This document shows, in pieces, positions 48,452 to 57,005 of a DNA stretch of 64,000 bases. The DNA comes from Microbispora hainanensis (GTDB lineage Bacteria; Actinomycetota; Actinomycetes; Streptosporangiales; Streptosporangiaceae), in assembly GCF_036186745.1 (NCBI RefSeq), contig NZ_CP108086.1, positions 2,790,001 to 2,854,000 on the forward strand, given 5' to 3'. The number at the start of each line of letters is the position of its first letter. Position 1 is the stretch's first letter. Under the pieces are notes generated by a model. It was not told where the DNA came from, did no database searches, and saw nothing but the letters and a program-made list of their open reading frames with translations. A program made the translations under genes and the position numbers.

Positions 48452-49636
48452 ATGAGGACGGCCGAGGCGCTGCGGATGGCGGTGGAGGCGCTGCGGGTCA
48501 ACCGGCTGCGCAGCATGCTGACCATGCTCGGCGTGATCATCGGCGTGCTGTCGGTCGTGATCCTCGTCGCCATCGGCACCGGGGCCAAGAACGCCGTCGA
48601 GAAGGAGATCGCGGGGCTCGGCAGCAACATCATCCTCGTGGTCCCCGGACAGGTGGGGCTCGGCGCGGCCCCCACCCAGAGCCGCCTCGACCTGTCGGAC
48701 GTCGCGTACGTGCGCCGCGTGGTCGGCGACCCCTCGAAGGTGACGGTCGCGGTGAACTCCGGCGAGCCGGTGCGGGTGGGCCGCGTGGAGGTGTTCGCCA
48801 CGCTCACCGGCACCGACGAGAACATGCCGCACGTCTTCGACCGGCCGCTGCGCCGGGGCCGCTATCTGACCGAGACCGACGTGGACACCCGGCGGCGCGT
48901 GGTGATCCTCGGCTCGGAGGTCGCGGCCAAGCTGTTCGGGGACGTCGATCCGATCGGCCGCCAGGTCACGATCGCCGGGGTGCGGTTCCGGGTGATCGGG
49001 GTCTACGAGACCGTCGGATCCACGTTCGGGGTCGCGCGGGACCAGGAGGTGCATCTGCCGGTCACCACCGCCCAGCGGCTGATCGGGCTGCCGAGGATCA
49101 ACGGCATCGCCATCGGCGCCTCCGGCCCGGACGAGATCGAGCCGCTGCGGCAGCGGGTCGTGGCCGCCCTCGCCTCCCGCTATCCGGGCGAGACGTTCTC
49201 GGCCGTCACCCAGACCCAGCTCCTCGGCACGATCGGCACGGTCCTCGGCATGCTGACCGGCGTGCTGGCCGCCATCGCGGGCATCTCGCTGCTGGTCGGC
49301 GGCGTCGGGGTGTCCAACATCATGCTGGTGAGCGTCAGGGAGCGCACCAAGGAGATCGGCCTGCGCAAGGCGCTCGGCGCCCGGGGCCGCGACATCCTCG
49401 GCCAGTTCCTGATCGAGGCCGTGCTGCTGACCACGATCGGCGGGGTGATCGGCATCCTGGGCGGGGTCGGCGGCGCGCTGCTGATCCAGGCGGTCTCGCC
49501 GGTGCCCGCGTCGATCACCTGGTGGTCGATCGTGCTCGCCTTCGGGGTCTCCGCGGCCGTGGGCGTCTTCTTCGGTGTGGCCCCCGCCCGGCGGGCCGCC
49601 CGGCTCGATCCCGTCGTGGCCCTGCGTACGGACTGA
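48452..49636 (+). CDS. MacB/FtsX-type ABC permease
   Basis: A 394-residue permease. Helix 1 is MLTMLGVIIGVLSVVILVAI, a MacB-PCD extracytoplasmic domain covers about 45-250, and three helices follow with the FtsX core (VSVRERTKEIGLRKALGARG). The C-terminus ends ARRAARLDPVVALRTD, a family hallmark. ATG 48452 lies 10 bp after the ATPase stop. Confidence 0.94.
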   Translation: MRTAEALRMAVEALRVNRLRSMLTMLGVIIGVLSVVILVAIGTGAKNAVEKEIAGLGSNIILVVPGQVGLGAAPTQSRLDLSDVAYVRRVVGDPSKVTVAVNSGEPVRVGRVEVFATLTGTDENMPHVFDRPLRRGRYLTETDVDTRRRVVILGSEVAAKLFGDVDPIGRQVTIAGVRFRVIGVYETVGSTFGVARDQEVHLPVTTAQRLIGLPRINGIAIGASGPDEIEPLRQRVVAALASRYPGETFSAVTQTQLLGTIGTVLGMLTGVLAAIAGISLLVGGVGVSNIMLVSVRERTKEIGLRKALGARGRDILGQFLIEAVLLTTIGGVIGILGGVGGALLIQAVSPVPASITWWSIVLAFGVSAAVGVFFGVAPARRAARLDPVVALRTD

Positions 49637-49681
49637 GCGGGCGTGTGATGCCCGCCTGGACGCCGGTGACGGCATGTGCGA

Positions 49682-49687
49682 TAGCGT
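49682..49687 (+). promoter_or_regulatory. -10 box of the leaderless acuC-like gene
   Basis: TAGCGT ends 6 nt before ATG 49694, and no ribosome site is present. Confidence 0.5.
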
Positions 49688-49693
49688 CGCGGC

Positions 49694-50857
49694 ATGAGTC
49701 AGGCGGTGCGGGTCGTCTGGGACGACGCTCTGGTTTCGTACGACTTCGGGCCCGGCCATCCGCTCGCGCCCGTGCGCGTGGAGCTCACCATGGCGCTCGC
49801 CCGCGACCTGGGCGTGCTGGACGGCACCGAGACGACCGGGTGCGTCCCCGCCACCGAGGACGAGATCGCGCTGGTGCACAACCGCGACTACATCGAGGCG
49901 GTCAAGAACGTCTCCAAGGACGGCCGCCCCGACCTGCGCTACGGGATCGGCACCGAGGACAACCCCGCCTTCGTGGGCGTCCACGAGGCGTCCGCCCTGG
50001 TCACCGGCGCGACGCTGGCCGCCGCCAGGTTGGTGTGGACCGGCGAGGCCGAGCACGCGGTCAACATCGCGGGCGGCCTGCACCACGCCATGCCCGGCGC
50101 CGCCAGCGGCTTCTGCGTCTACAACGACCCGGCCGTCGCCATCGCGTGGCTGCTGTCGCAGGGCGCGACGAGGATCGCGTACGTGGACGTGGACGTGCAC
50201 CACGGCGACGGCGTGCAGGCGGCGTTCTACGACGATCCGCGGGTGCTCACGATCAGCCTGCACGAGAGCCCGCGCACGCTGTTTCCCGGCACCGGCTTCC
50301 CGCAGGAGACCGGCGCGGCAGGCACCGCGGTCAACGTGGCGCTGCCGGCCGGGTGCGGCGACGCCGGGTGGCTGCGCGCCTTCCACGCGGTGGTCCCGCC
50401 GCTGCTGCACGCCTTCGCGCCGCAGATCCTGGTCACCCAGCAGGGCTGCGACAGCCACGCCCTCGACCCGCTGGCCCATCTCATGCTGAGCGTGGACGGG
50501 CAGCGCACGGCGTACGCCGCGCTGCACCGGCTGGCCCACGAGACCGCCGGTGGCCGCTGGATCGCGGTGGGCGGCGGGGGATACGAGCTGGTCCAGGTCG
50601 TGCCGCGGGCGTGGACGCACCTGATGGCCGAGGCGCTGGGGCGGCCCGTGGAGCCGTCGACCGCCACACCGGAGACCTGGCGGACGTACGTGCGGGAGCG
50701 CACCGGGGAGCTGGCGCCCCTGACCATGACCGACGGGCGTCACCCGCAATGGCGCGACATTTCGGAAGGGTACGATCCAGCCGACGCCATCGACCGGGCC
50801 GTCATCGCCACCAGGAAGGCGGTGTTCCCCTTCCACGGCCTGGACCCCATGCCCTGA
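49694..50857 (+). CDS. acuC: Histone-deacetylase-superfamily protein, AcuC-like
   Basis: A 387-residue zinc deacetylase. Landmarks are NIAGGLHHAMPGAASGFCVYND (catalytic His pair), YVDVDVHHGDGVQAAFYDD (zinc Asp and His), SLHESPRTLFPGTGF, and QQGCDSHALDPLAHL (zinc Asp). AcuC removes acetyl groups from acetyl-CoA synthetase in B. subtilis. Zinc ligands all appear intact. It is the first gene of the conserved block that continues with a phosphatase and bdtA. Confidence 0.92.
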   Translation: MSQAVRVVWDDALVSYDFGPGHPLAPVRVELTMALARDLGVLDGTETTGCVPATEDEIALVHNRDYIEAVKNVSKDGRPDLRYGIGTEDNPAFVGVHEASALVTGATLAAARLVWTGEAEHAVNIAGGLHHAMPGAASGFCVYNDPAVAIAWLLSQGATRIAYVDVDVHHGDGVQAAFYDDPRVLTISLHESPRTLFPGTGFPQETGAAGTAVNVALPAGCGDAGWLRAFHAVVPPLLHAFAPQILVTQQGCDSHALDPLAHLMLSVDGQRTAYAALHRLAHETAGGRWIAVGGGGYELVQVVPRAWTHLMAEALGRPVEPSTATPETWRTYVRERTGELAPLTMTDGRHPQWRDISEGYDPADAIDRAVIATRKAVFPFHGLDPMP

Positions 50858-50899
50858 GCAGTATGGAATCATGCCGAGCCGAGGAGCGCTGTACCTGTC

Positions 50900-51700
50900 G
50901 TGACCGCACCACCCTCCCGAGCCTCCCGAACCCCCTCCCTGGCCGAGCTGCGCGAGCACCTCGTCCGGACCGCCATCGCGGGCGACGTGGCGACCAGCCG
51001 CGAGAACAACCTCGACCACTATCGGTCGCTCGCGCTGCGCGACCCGCACTACCTGTTCGGGCTCACCTTCGAGGGCGAGTGGTCCTACCACGACGTGCTG
51101 GCGCTCATGTCCGAAAAGGTGGGAGTGACCGCCGATCCCGGCCACCGCGAGGGCCCCGACACCATCGACCCCGAGCGGACCATCGACGCCGTGGAGGAGA
51201 TGGGCGATCGGATCGCCAAGGTGCTGCGGCGCGGCGCGCCCCGGGTCGTGGTCGCCACCGGGCACCCGACCGGCCTGCTCACCGTCCACCTCGCGGTGGC
51301 GCGGTTCCTCGCGGAGCGCGGCGCGACCCTGCTCACCCCGGCCGAGGGCTGGGCGTACGTCGGCGGTCTCGGCCGGCGCAGGCAGATCCGCTACCTCGAC
51401 AGCGTGGCGATGCTGGAGGACCGGGGCACGTTCGTGCACACCCACGAGGCCGCGCCGATGGAGGCGATGCTCGCCGAGGAGCGGCCCGACTTCGTGATCG
51501 CCGATCACGGCTGGGCCGGGGCCGCGGGCGAGGCCGGGGTCGAGACCGTGGGCTTCGCCGACAGCAACGACCCCGCGCTGTTCGTGGGCGAGGCCGAGGG
51601 CAAGATCGCCGTGGCGGTTCCCCTCGATGACAATGTGCTGCCGCGCTACTACGCTCCGCTGACGGCGTACCTGCTCGATCGGGTCGCCCGGAGCCTCTGA
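50900..51700 (+). CDS. Conserved actinobacterial phosphatase-like protein
   Basis: A 266-residue protein. The start PSLAELREHLVRTAIAGDVA is followed by TSRENNLDHYRSLALRD, a VVVATGHPTGLLTVH core, and FVIADHGWAGAAGEAGVETV, then FADSNDPALFVGEAEG. Homologues in Streptomyces are annotated as phosphatases; no HAD or metallophosphatase motif is clear, so the activity is uncertain. GTG 50900 lies 43 bp after acuC. An intrinsic terminator follows at 51724. Confidence 0.75.
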   Translation: MTAPPSRASRTPSLAELREHLVRTAIAGDVATSRENNLDHYRSLALRDPHYLFGLTFEGEWSYHDVLALMSEKVGVTADPGHREGPDTIDPERTIDAVEEMGDRIAKVLRRGAPRVVVATGHPTGLLTVHLAVARFLAERGATLLTPAEGWAYVGGLGRRRQIRYLDSVAMLEDRGTFVHTHEAAPMEAMLAEERPDFVIADHGWAGAAGEAGVETVGFADSNDPALFVGEAEGKIAVAVPLDDNVLPRYYAPLTAYLLDRVARSL

Positions 51701-52012
51701 CATCCCTTCCGGACCTCCAAAACCGGGCATTTCGCGCCCGTTTTTGCGCCTCTGGGTCGCCGGTTTGCCAACTTTTTCGTGTGTCTGGGCGACTCTAATG
51801 TGAGAGAAGTTGGTCCGTTCCAAGATTGAGGCGAGGGGCACGGCCCGGCTGCTGCCAGCGACTTTCCCGATTTTGACGGCACACGGCTCCGTTGACTGAT
51901 GGAATGAGGGGTTTGCCTACTCGGAGTCCGGACTTACGCTGACGGCAGTACACGTGCGTGAGCAATGGCACCAGTGGGGATAACCCGGAAACACGTGCGG
52001 AAGAGGCGTCCG
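51701..52012. other. 312-bp intergenic region: terminator, then the bdtA promoter
   Basis: The left edge holds an intrinsic terminator. No coding frame is convincing before ATG 52013. TAATGT near 51798 could be a -10 element. Confidence 0.45.
51717..51745 (+). terminator. Intrinsic terminator after the phosphatase-like gene
   Basis: CGGGC (51724-51728) pairs with GCCCG (51736-51740), with A-rich sequence upstream and TTTTT (51741-51745) after it. Confidence 0.75.
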
Positions 52013-52216
52013 ATGGGTGCAGGCGAAAGACCTCTCAGCGAGGTGAAGTTCTTGACGGTGGCCGAGGTCGCGACCGTCATGCGGGTGTCCAAGATGACCG
52101 TGTATCGGCTCGTGCACTCGGGAGAGTTACCGGCCATCCGTGTCGGCCGGTCCTTCAGAGTTCCCGAGCAGGCGGTCCACGACTACTTGCGGGACGCGTT
52201 CATCGAAGCAGGGTGA
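52013..52216 (+). CDS. bdtA: Excisionase-fold DNA-binding protein (BdtA-like)
   Basis: A 67-residue MerR/excisionase-type HTH: SEVKFLTVAEVATVMRVSKM then TVYRLVHSGELPAIRVGRSF and RVPEQAVHDYL. It closely matches Streptomyces BdtA and the mycobacterial Rv0500A type as I remember them. ATG 52013 has GAAGAGG 6 nt upstream. The leucine at 52127-52129 is TTA. It precedes the bS22 gene, an order conserved in actinobacteria. Confidence 0.9.
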   Translation: MGAGERPLSEVKFLTVAEVATVMRVSKMTVYRLVHSGELPAIRVGRSFRVPEQAVHDYLRDAFIEAG

Positions 52217-52306
52217 ACGGCACAGGCGACCACGCTTGACGGCGGCGTGGCCGACTCCCGGTCGACGCGGGGTCCCCCGGGGGAGCGATCTACCACGGAT
52301 CGCCGG

Positions 52307-52312
52307 TAGTCT
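52307..52312 (+). promoter_or_regulatory. -10 box of the bS22 transcript
   Basis: TAGTCT would start transcription near 52319 and give a leader of about 52 nt. Confidence 0.45.
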
Positions 52313-52371
52313 GTTGAGCCGGTGTGCGCTCGCGCGCCGGTTGGACAGTCACACCTTCACCTGGGGGTCCC

Positions 52372-52470
52372 GTGGGCTCTGTGATCAAGAAGCGCCGCAA
52401 GCGTATGGCCAAGAAGAAGCACCGCAAGCTGCTCAAGAAGACCCGCATCCAGCGGCGTAACAAGAAGTAG
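52372..52470 (+). CDS. Small ribosomal subunit protein bS22 (AURKAIP1-like)
   Basis: GTG 52372 opens 32 codons: [20 protein letters not shown] then [11 protein letters not shown]. It is an almost pure Arg/Lys helix that binds 16S rRNA. It was found in mycobacterial ribosome structures and is nearly invariant across actinobacteria. It is too short for most gene callers. It lies in the conserved order bdtA - bS22 - epimerase - acyltransferase. Confidence 0.95.
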   Translation: MGSVIKKRRKRMAKKKHRKLLKKTRIQRRNKK

Positions 52471-52541
52471 CCGAGACGGAGCGCGCACCGGTCCTCACGG
52501 ACCGGGCGACCGTGAACACGCACACCCCCGGCGAGGCGTCG

Positions 52542-53594
52542 ATGACTCGTACTGTGCTGGTCACCGGTGTCTCCGGTCACATCGGCGCTCGTGTTGCGCT
52601 CGCGCTCGCGGCCGACCCGGAGATCGACCGGGTCATCGGCGTGGACACTGCGCCGCCGCCATCCCCCGCCGGGGAGGACGGCGCGGTGCTCGGCCGCACC
52701 GAGTTCGTCCGGGTCGCGTTGCGCAGTCCCGACCTGGTCAAGGTCATCAGGGACGCCGACGTCGACACCGTCGTGCACCTCAGCCTGGTCAGCGGCCCCG
52801 GAGGCGGCGGCCGGGCGGGCGGCTCGGGCGGCGGCCGCCCGGCCATGAAGGAGCACAACGTCATCGGGACGATGCAGCTGCTCGCGGCGTGTCAGCGCTC
52901 CGCCACGGTGCGCCGGGTGGTCGTGCGGTCCACCACGGCCGTGTACGGCTCCTCGCCGCACGCTCCCGCCGTGTTCACGGAGGACACCGAGCCCGTCGAG
53001 GGATCGCACTCCGGGTTCGCCAGGGACGCCACCGAGGTCGAGACGTACGTGCGGGGCTTCGCCCGGCGCCGGCCCGACGTGACGACGACGACGCTGCGCT
53101 TCGCCACGCTCATGGGGCCGAACGTCGAATCACCGCTGACGAGCTACTTCTCGCAGCCGGTGCTGCCCACCGTGCTCGGCTTCGATCCCCGGCTGCAGTT
53201 CGTGCACGAGGACGACGCCGTCGAGGTGCTGTGCCGTACGGCGCGGGCCGACCATCCGGGCGTGTTCAACGTCGCGGGCGACGGCGTGCTGCTGCTGTCG
53301 CAGTGCGCGCGGCGCACGGGCCGCCCGGTGATCCCCATGCCGTCCCCCGCCTTCCGCTTCGTCAGCGGGCTCGCCCGCGGCGCGCGGCTGGTGGACTTCT
53401 CGCCCGAGCAGCTCGCGCTCATGAGCCACGGCAGGGCCGTGGACACCACCAGGCTCGCCGCCGAGCTCGGCTGGCGGCCCAAGTACAGCACGGCCGCGGC
53501 GTTCGACGACTTCCTCAGGTCGCGCGGCGGTCCCGGCGACCTGCCGCGTGCCCTGGTCGACTGGCTGGCCGCCGTCGTCCGGCCGAATTCGTGA
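52542..53594 (+). CDS. NAD-dependent epimerase/dehydratase-type SDR
   Basis: A 350-residue extended SDR. The start TRTVLVTGVSGHIGARVALA holds GxxGxxG. VVVRSTTAVYGSSP and a later atypical active site follow; the usual YxxxK is replaced by FARDATEVE, so catalysis is doubtful. A Pro/Gly-rich loop (GPGGGGRAGGSGGGRP) interrupts the domain near residue 85. ATG 52542 has GCGAGG 5 nt upstream; GTG 52512 is the alternative. It is the homologue of the gene after bS22 in mycobacteria (GalE2-like). Confidence 0.85.
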   Translation: MTRTVLVTGVSGHIGARVALALAADPEIDRVIGVDTAPPPSPAGEDGAVLGRTEFVRVALRSPDLVKVIRDADVDTVVHLSLVSGPGGGGRAGGSGGGRPAMKEHNVIGTMQLLAACQRSATVRRVVVRSTTAVYGSSPHAPAVFTEDTEPVEGSHSGFARDATEVETYVRGFARRRPDVTTTTLRFATLMGPNVESPLTSYFSQPVLPTVLGFDPRLQFVHEDDAVEVLCRTARADHPGVFNVAGDGVLLLSQCARRTGRPVIPMPSPAFRFVSGLARGARLVDFSPEQLALMSHGRAVDTTRLAAELGWRPKYSTAAAFDDFLRSRGGPGDLPRALVDWLAAVVRPNS

Positions 53595-53604
53595 CGAGGC
53601 GTTG

Positions 53605-54495
53605 ATGGACGACTTCCAGGGCCGGCGTACGGATGAGAACCCGGGTGAACGCACGGCCGACGAGCGGCTCGCCGAGCTGTTCGCGTTCCTGCGGCGCAGG
53701 GTCACCGGCGCATACGAGGTCGACGAGTTCGGCTTCGATCCCGATCTCAACGAGAACGTGCTGATCGAGGCGCTGCGCCCGCTCTATCGGCACTGGTTCA
53801 GGGTCGAGGCCCTCGGGCTCGGCAACGTGCCGGCCGACGCGGGCGCGCTGATCGTCGCCAACCACTCCGGCACGCTGCCCATGGACGCGCTGATGCTGCA
53901 GGTCGCGGTGCACGACGAGCTGGACAGGCCGCTGCGCCTGCTCGGGGCGCACCTGGTCTACCAGCTTCCGGTGCTCGGGCACCTGGCCCGCAAGTCCGGG
54001 CACACGCTCGCCTGCCCCGAGGACGCCGACCGGCTGCTGCGCAAGGGCGAGGTCGTCGGCGTCTTCCCGGAGGGCTTCAAGGGCATCGGCAAGCCGTTCT
54101 CCGAGCGTTATCGGCTCCAGCGGTTCGGCCGGGGCGGATTCGTCGCGTCGGCGATCAGAGCAGGCGTGCCGATCGTCCCGTGCGCCATCGTGGGGGCGGA
54201 GGAGATCTACCCCAAGATCGGCGACATTCCGGCGCTCGCCCGGCTGCTCGGCCTGCCCTACCTGCCGATCACGCCGCTGTTCCCCTGGCTCGGGCCGCTC
54301 GGCCTGCTCCCGCTGCCGTCCAAGTGGCTGATCGAGTTCGGCGAGCCGGTCCGGACCGACGAGTACGCCCCGGAGGAGGCCGACGACCCCCTGCTGGTCT
54401 TCGACCTGACCGACCACGTCAGGGAGACCATGCAACGGCAGCTCGACGCGCTGCGGCTGCGCCGGGGCCCGGCGTTCCCCCCGATCGTGATGTGA
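53605..54495 (+). CDS. PlsC-type lysophospholipid acyltransferase
   Basis: A 296-residue protein. Block I ANHSGTLPMDAL has H-x4-D; block III is FPEGFKGIGK; IVPCAIVGAEEIYP and PSKWLIEFGEP follow. No clear membrane span except the hydrophobic end, as is usual for this actinobacterial subgroup. ATG 53605 lies 10 bp after the epimerase stop. It acylates a lysophospholipid or similar acceptor. The two genes are always adjacent in related genomes (from memory), implying a common envelope lipid pathway. Confidence 0.88.
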   Translation: MDDFQGRRTDENPGERTADERLAELFAFLRRRVTGAYEVDEFGFDPDLNENVLIEALRPLYRHWFRVEALGLGNVPADAGALIVANHSGTLPMDALMLQVAVHDELDRPLRLLGAHLVYQLPVLGHLARKSGHTLACPEDADRLLRKGEVVGVFPEGFKGIGKPFSERYRLQRFGRGGFVASAIRAGVPIVPCAIVGAEEIYPKIGDIPALARLLGLPYLPITPLFPWLGPLGLLPLPSKWLIEFGEPVRTDEYAPEEADDPLLVFDLTDHVRETMQRQLDALRLRRGPAFPPIVM

Positions 54496-54560
54496 CATCC
54501 GGCTGCCGGAAGCGTCTTGGGCGCGGAGTCTGACAAAACACGGGTCTGACAAAAGGGACC

Positions 54561-54572
54561 TACCGGTCGGTA
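54561..54572 (+). promoter_or_regulatory. Palindromic operator candidate before the alpha/beta hydrolase
   Basis: TACCGGTCGGTA has 5-bp arms around GT and resembles TetR-type operators. The word GTCTGACAAAA occurs twice just upstream (about 54527 and 54544). Confidence 0.4.
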
Positions 54573-54606
54573 TGGTGTGCTCACCCTCATCCCCCGGAGG
54601 AGCACC

Positions 54607-55653
54607 ATGAGCAAGGGGCGGAACGCCGCCCTCGCCGGGCTCGCCCTCGGCCTGGCGATCGGCAGGGTGGTCAGCGCCGCGCAGCGCGTCCAGACCAGGC
54701 GGGTGAAGACCGCGTCGGCGTCCGGCGGCGCGCCCGGCCGCCGGACGACGGTCACGACCGACGACGGGGTCCGCCTGGCCGTGGAGATCGACGACCATCC
54801 CGATCCCCGCTGCGCCGTCGTCTTCGCCCACGGCTGGCTGATGAACCGGAACTGCTGGCAGCCCCAGCGCGAGGCCCTGGCCGGCCTCGGCACGCTCGTC
54901 TTCTACGACCAGCGCGGGCACGGCGACTCCTCGGCCGGGCCGCTGGAGACGTACACGATCGACCGGCTGGGCGACGACCTCGCGGCCGTCATCGAGGCCG
55001 CCGTGCCGGAGGGGCTGCCCGTCGTCCTCGCAGGCCACTCGATGGGCGGCATGACGATCATGGCGCTCGCCGACCGGCATCCCGCCCTGGTCGAGTCACG
55101 GGTGGCCGGCGTGGCGCTGCTCAGCACGTCGTCCGGCGGGCTCGCCGACACCACCTTCGGCCTTCCCGGGCCGCTCGGGCGGCTGGCGCCCCGCGTCACG
55201 ACCTCGGTGTTCGAGAGCATGCTGGCCCGCGCCGAGGCCATCGACGCGCGGCCCCGCGTTAAGAGCTGGACCAACCTGCCGGTGACCCGCTACGCCGCCT
55301 TCGGCAAGGGCGCGAGACGGCGGCACGTCCGGCTGGTGAACGCGATGGCCGCGGCGACGCCGACGGAGGCCATGGTCGGGTTCTTCCGCGCTTTGGGGGT
55401 GCACGACAAGCACGCGGCCCTACGGACGCTCAGGCGCGTTCAGACGCTCGTCATGGTGGGGGAGCGCGACCGGCTCACCCCGCTCGCCCACGGCCGCCGG
55501 ATCGCCGAGGCGCTGCCCGACGCCCGGTTCGTACGGATCCCCGGCGCCGGGCACATGATCGGCTACGAGCGAGCCGAGCTGGTGAACCGGGAGCTGACCG
55601 GCCTGATCATGCGGGCCGTGGCGGACCACGCCACCGGCCGCTCCGCCGCCTGA
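54607..55653 (+). CDS. Alpha/beta hydrolase
   Basis: A 348-residue enzyme. An N-terminal hydrophobic helix (NAALAGLALGLAIGRVVSA) precedes the fold. VVFAHGWLMNRNCW marks the oxyanion loop, VFYDQRGHGDSS is typical, the nucleophile elbow is AGHSMGGM, the acid lies in VGERDRLTPLA, and the His in GAGHMIGYE. Ser, Asp and His all seem present. ATG 54607 has GGAGGAG 5 nt upstream. The substrate is unknown. Confidence 0.9.
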   Translation: MSKGRNAALAGLALGLAIGRVVSAAQRVQTRRVKTASASGGAPGRRTTVTTDDGVRLAVEIDDHPDPRCAVVFAHGWLMNRNCWQPQREALAGLGTLVFYDQRGHGDSSAGPLETYTIDRLGDDLAAVIEAAVPEGLPVVLAGHSMGGMTIMALADRHPALVESRVAGVALLSTSSGGLADTTFGLPGPLGRLAPRVTTSVFESMLARAEAIDARPRVKSWTNLPVTRYAAFGKGARRRHVRLVNAMAAATPTEAMVGFFRALGVHDKHAALRTLRRVQTLVMVGERDRLTPLAHGRRIAEALPDARFVRIPGAGHMIGYERAELVNRELTGLIMRAVADHATGRSAA

Positions 55654-55675
55654 CCACGGCTCGGGGGCGTCCGGC

Positions 55676-55984
55676 TCAGGCGCGTGCCGGGCGGCCTGCC
55701 GGCCGCGCGGCCACGGGGGTGAGGTGTCCGGCCGCCTTGAGCGTGTGCAGCACGGGTGCGGTCTCCAGGGTGCGGATCGCGTCGAGCGCGCCGAGCCGCC
55801 GGGTGAGATAGCGGTGCAGGTCGGCGGGGCCGGTGCAGAGCGCGTGGGCGAGCAGGTTGGTGGGGCCCGTGGTGGCCGCGACGACGGCCGGCTCGTCGTG
55901 GGTGGCCAGGGTGGTCGCGACCCGGTCCAGACGCGCGGGCGCGACGCGCGCAGCCGTCCGCGCCAGGCGGTTCCATCGGGCCGG
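55676..55984 (-). pseudogene. C-terminal fragment of an Lrp/AsnC-family regulator
   Basis: Read on the minus strand from about 55984 to TGA 55676-55678, the frame gives RLDRVATTLATHDEPAVVAA, then TTGPTNLLAHALCTGPADLH, YLTRRLGALDAIRTLETAPV and LHTLKAAGHL. This is the ligand-binding half of an AsnC-type regulator. There is no start codon and no helix-turn-helix. The upstream end meets a truncated MFS gene pointing the other way. The gene lost its 5' half together with the shared promoter region. Confidence 0.75.
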
Positions 55985-56992
55985 TGATGGGCCTGGCGGC
56001 CGTGTGCGGGCCCGTGCTCGGGGCCGTTCTCACCCGCGTCGACCTGCTCGGCCTGTCGTGGCGGGCGGCGTTCCTCGTCAACGTGCCCCTCGCCGCCGTG
56101 GTCCTGGCCATCGCGCCCGCCCTGCGGGAGAGCAGGTCGCCGCACCCGCCCCGGCTCGACCTGCCCGGCACGGCGCTGGCCGTGCTCGGCACCGGCCTGA
56201 TCGTCTATCAGCTCATCCAGGGCGACGCCGCCGGGTGGCCCGCCTGGGTCTGGACCGCCCTCGCCGCGGGCGTCGCCGTCCTCGCGGCCCTCGGATGGCA
56301 CCAGCGCCATCGCGCCGGGCGGGGCCGCAGCCCGCTGATCGAGCCGAGCCTGTTCCGCGACCCGGGCTTTCCCGCCGCGCTGGCGACCTCCACGCTGTTC
56401 TTCGCGGTGATGAACGGCCTGAGGGTGGCGATCGTCCTGCACGTGCAGCTCGGGCTGGGCGACGACGTCCTGACCGCCGGGCTCACCCTGCTCCCGTGGT
56501 CGGCCGGCATGGCCGCCGCCTCCTGGTGGGCCGGCGCCCCGGCTGGTGCCCCGCCACGGAGCGAAGATCATGTTCGCCGGGCTCGCCGCCCTGCTGGCCG
56601 GGCTGATCTGCGCCGTCGCCGTCTATCCGGGCGCGTCCGCCGGTGGCTACTCCTGGCCCCTGCTCGCGGCGCCGGCGCTCGGCGGAGCGGGAAACGGGCT
56701 GTTCACCGTCCCGTTCTTCACCACGGCCCTGTCACGGGTGCGGGCGCACGAGACCGGATCCGCCGCCGGTCTCCTCAACGCCGTCCAGCAGTTCGGCGGC
56801 ACCCTCGGCGTCGCCGTTCTCGGCACGGCGTTCCTGCACAGGTTCGCCGCGGACGTGCGGTCGCACCTCGGCGCGGGCGGCGCGGCCCTGGGGGCGATCC
56901 GGCTCACGTTCTGGATCGCCGCGGCGCTCGTCGCCGTCACGGCCGCCCTGATGGGCGTACGGAAGCCCCTCGCGGAGCCCGCGGGCCACTGA
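55977..56992 (+). pseudogene. 5'-truncated, frameshifted MFS transporter (DHA2 type)
   Basis: The frame enters in the middle of a 14-helix drug:proton antiporter at IGPVMGLAAVCGPVLGAVLT, so about 130 N-terminal residues are absent. A second lesion lies at 56537-56540: one extra C in a CCCC run moves the frame. Removing it restores AGARLVPRHGAKIMFAGLAA, and the rest continues to TGA 56990-56992 in the other frame (LFTVPFFTTALSRVRAHETG). Truncation plus frameshift make it non-functional. It was probably divergent from the adjacent AsnC regulator before the deletion. Confidence 0.85.
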
Positions 56993-57005
56993 CGGCGCGT
57001 CGAGG

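Noticed and set aside
55724..55987. A plus-strand gene upstream of the MFS remnant
   Set aside because: The minus strand gives a clear AsnC-type C-terminus here. The plus frame is its shadow.
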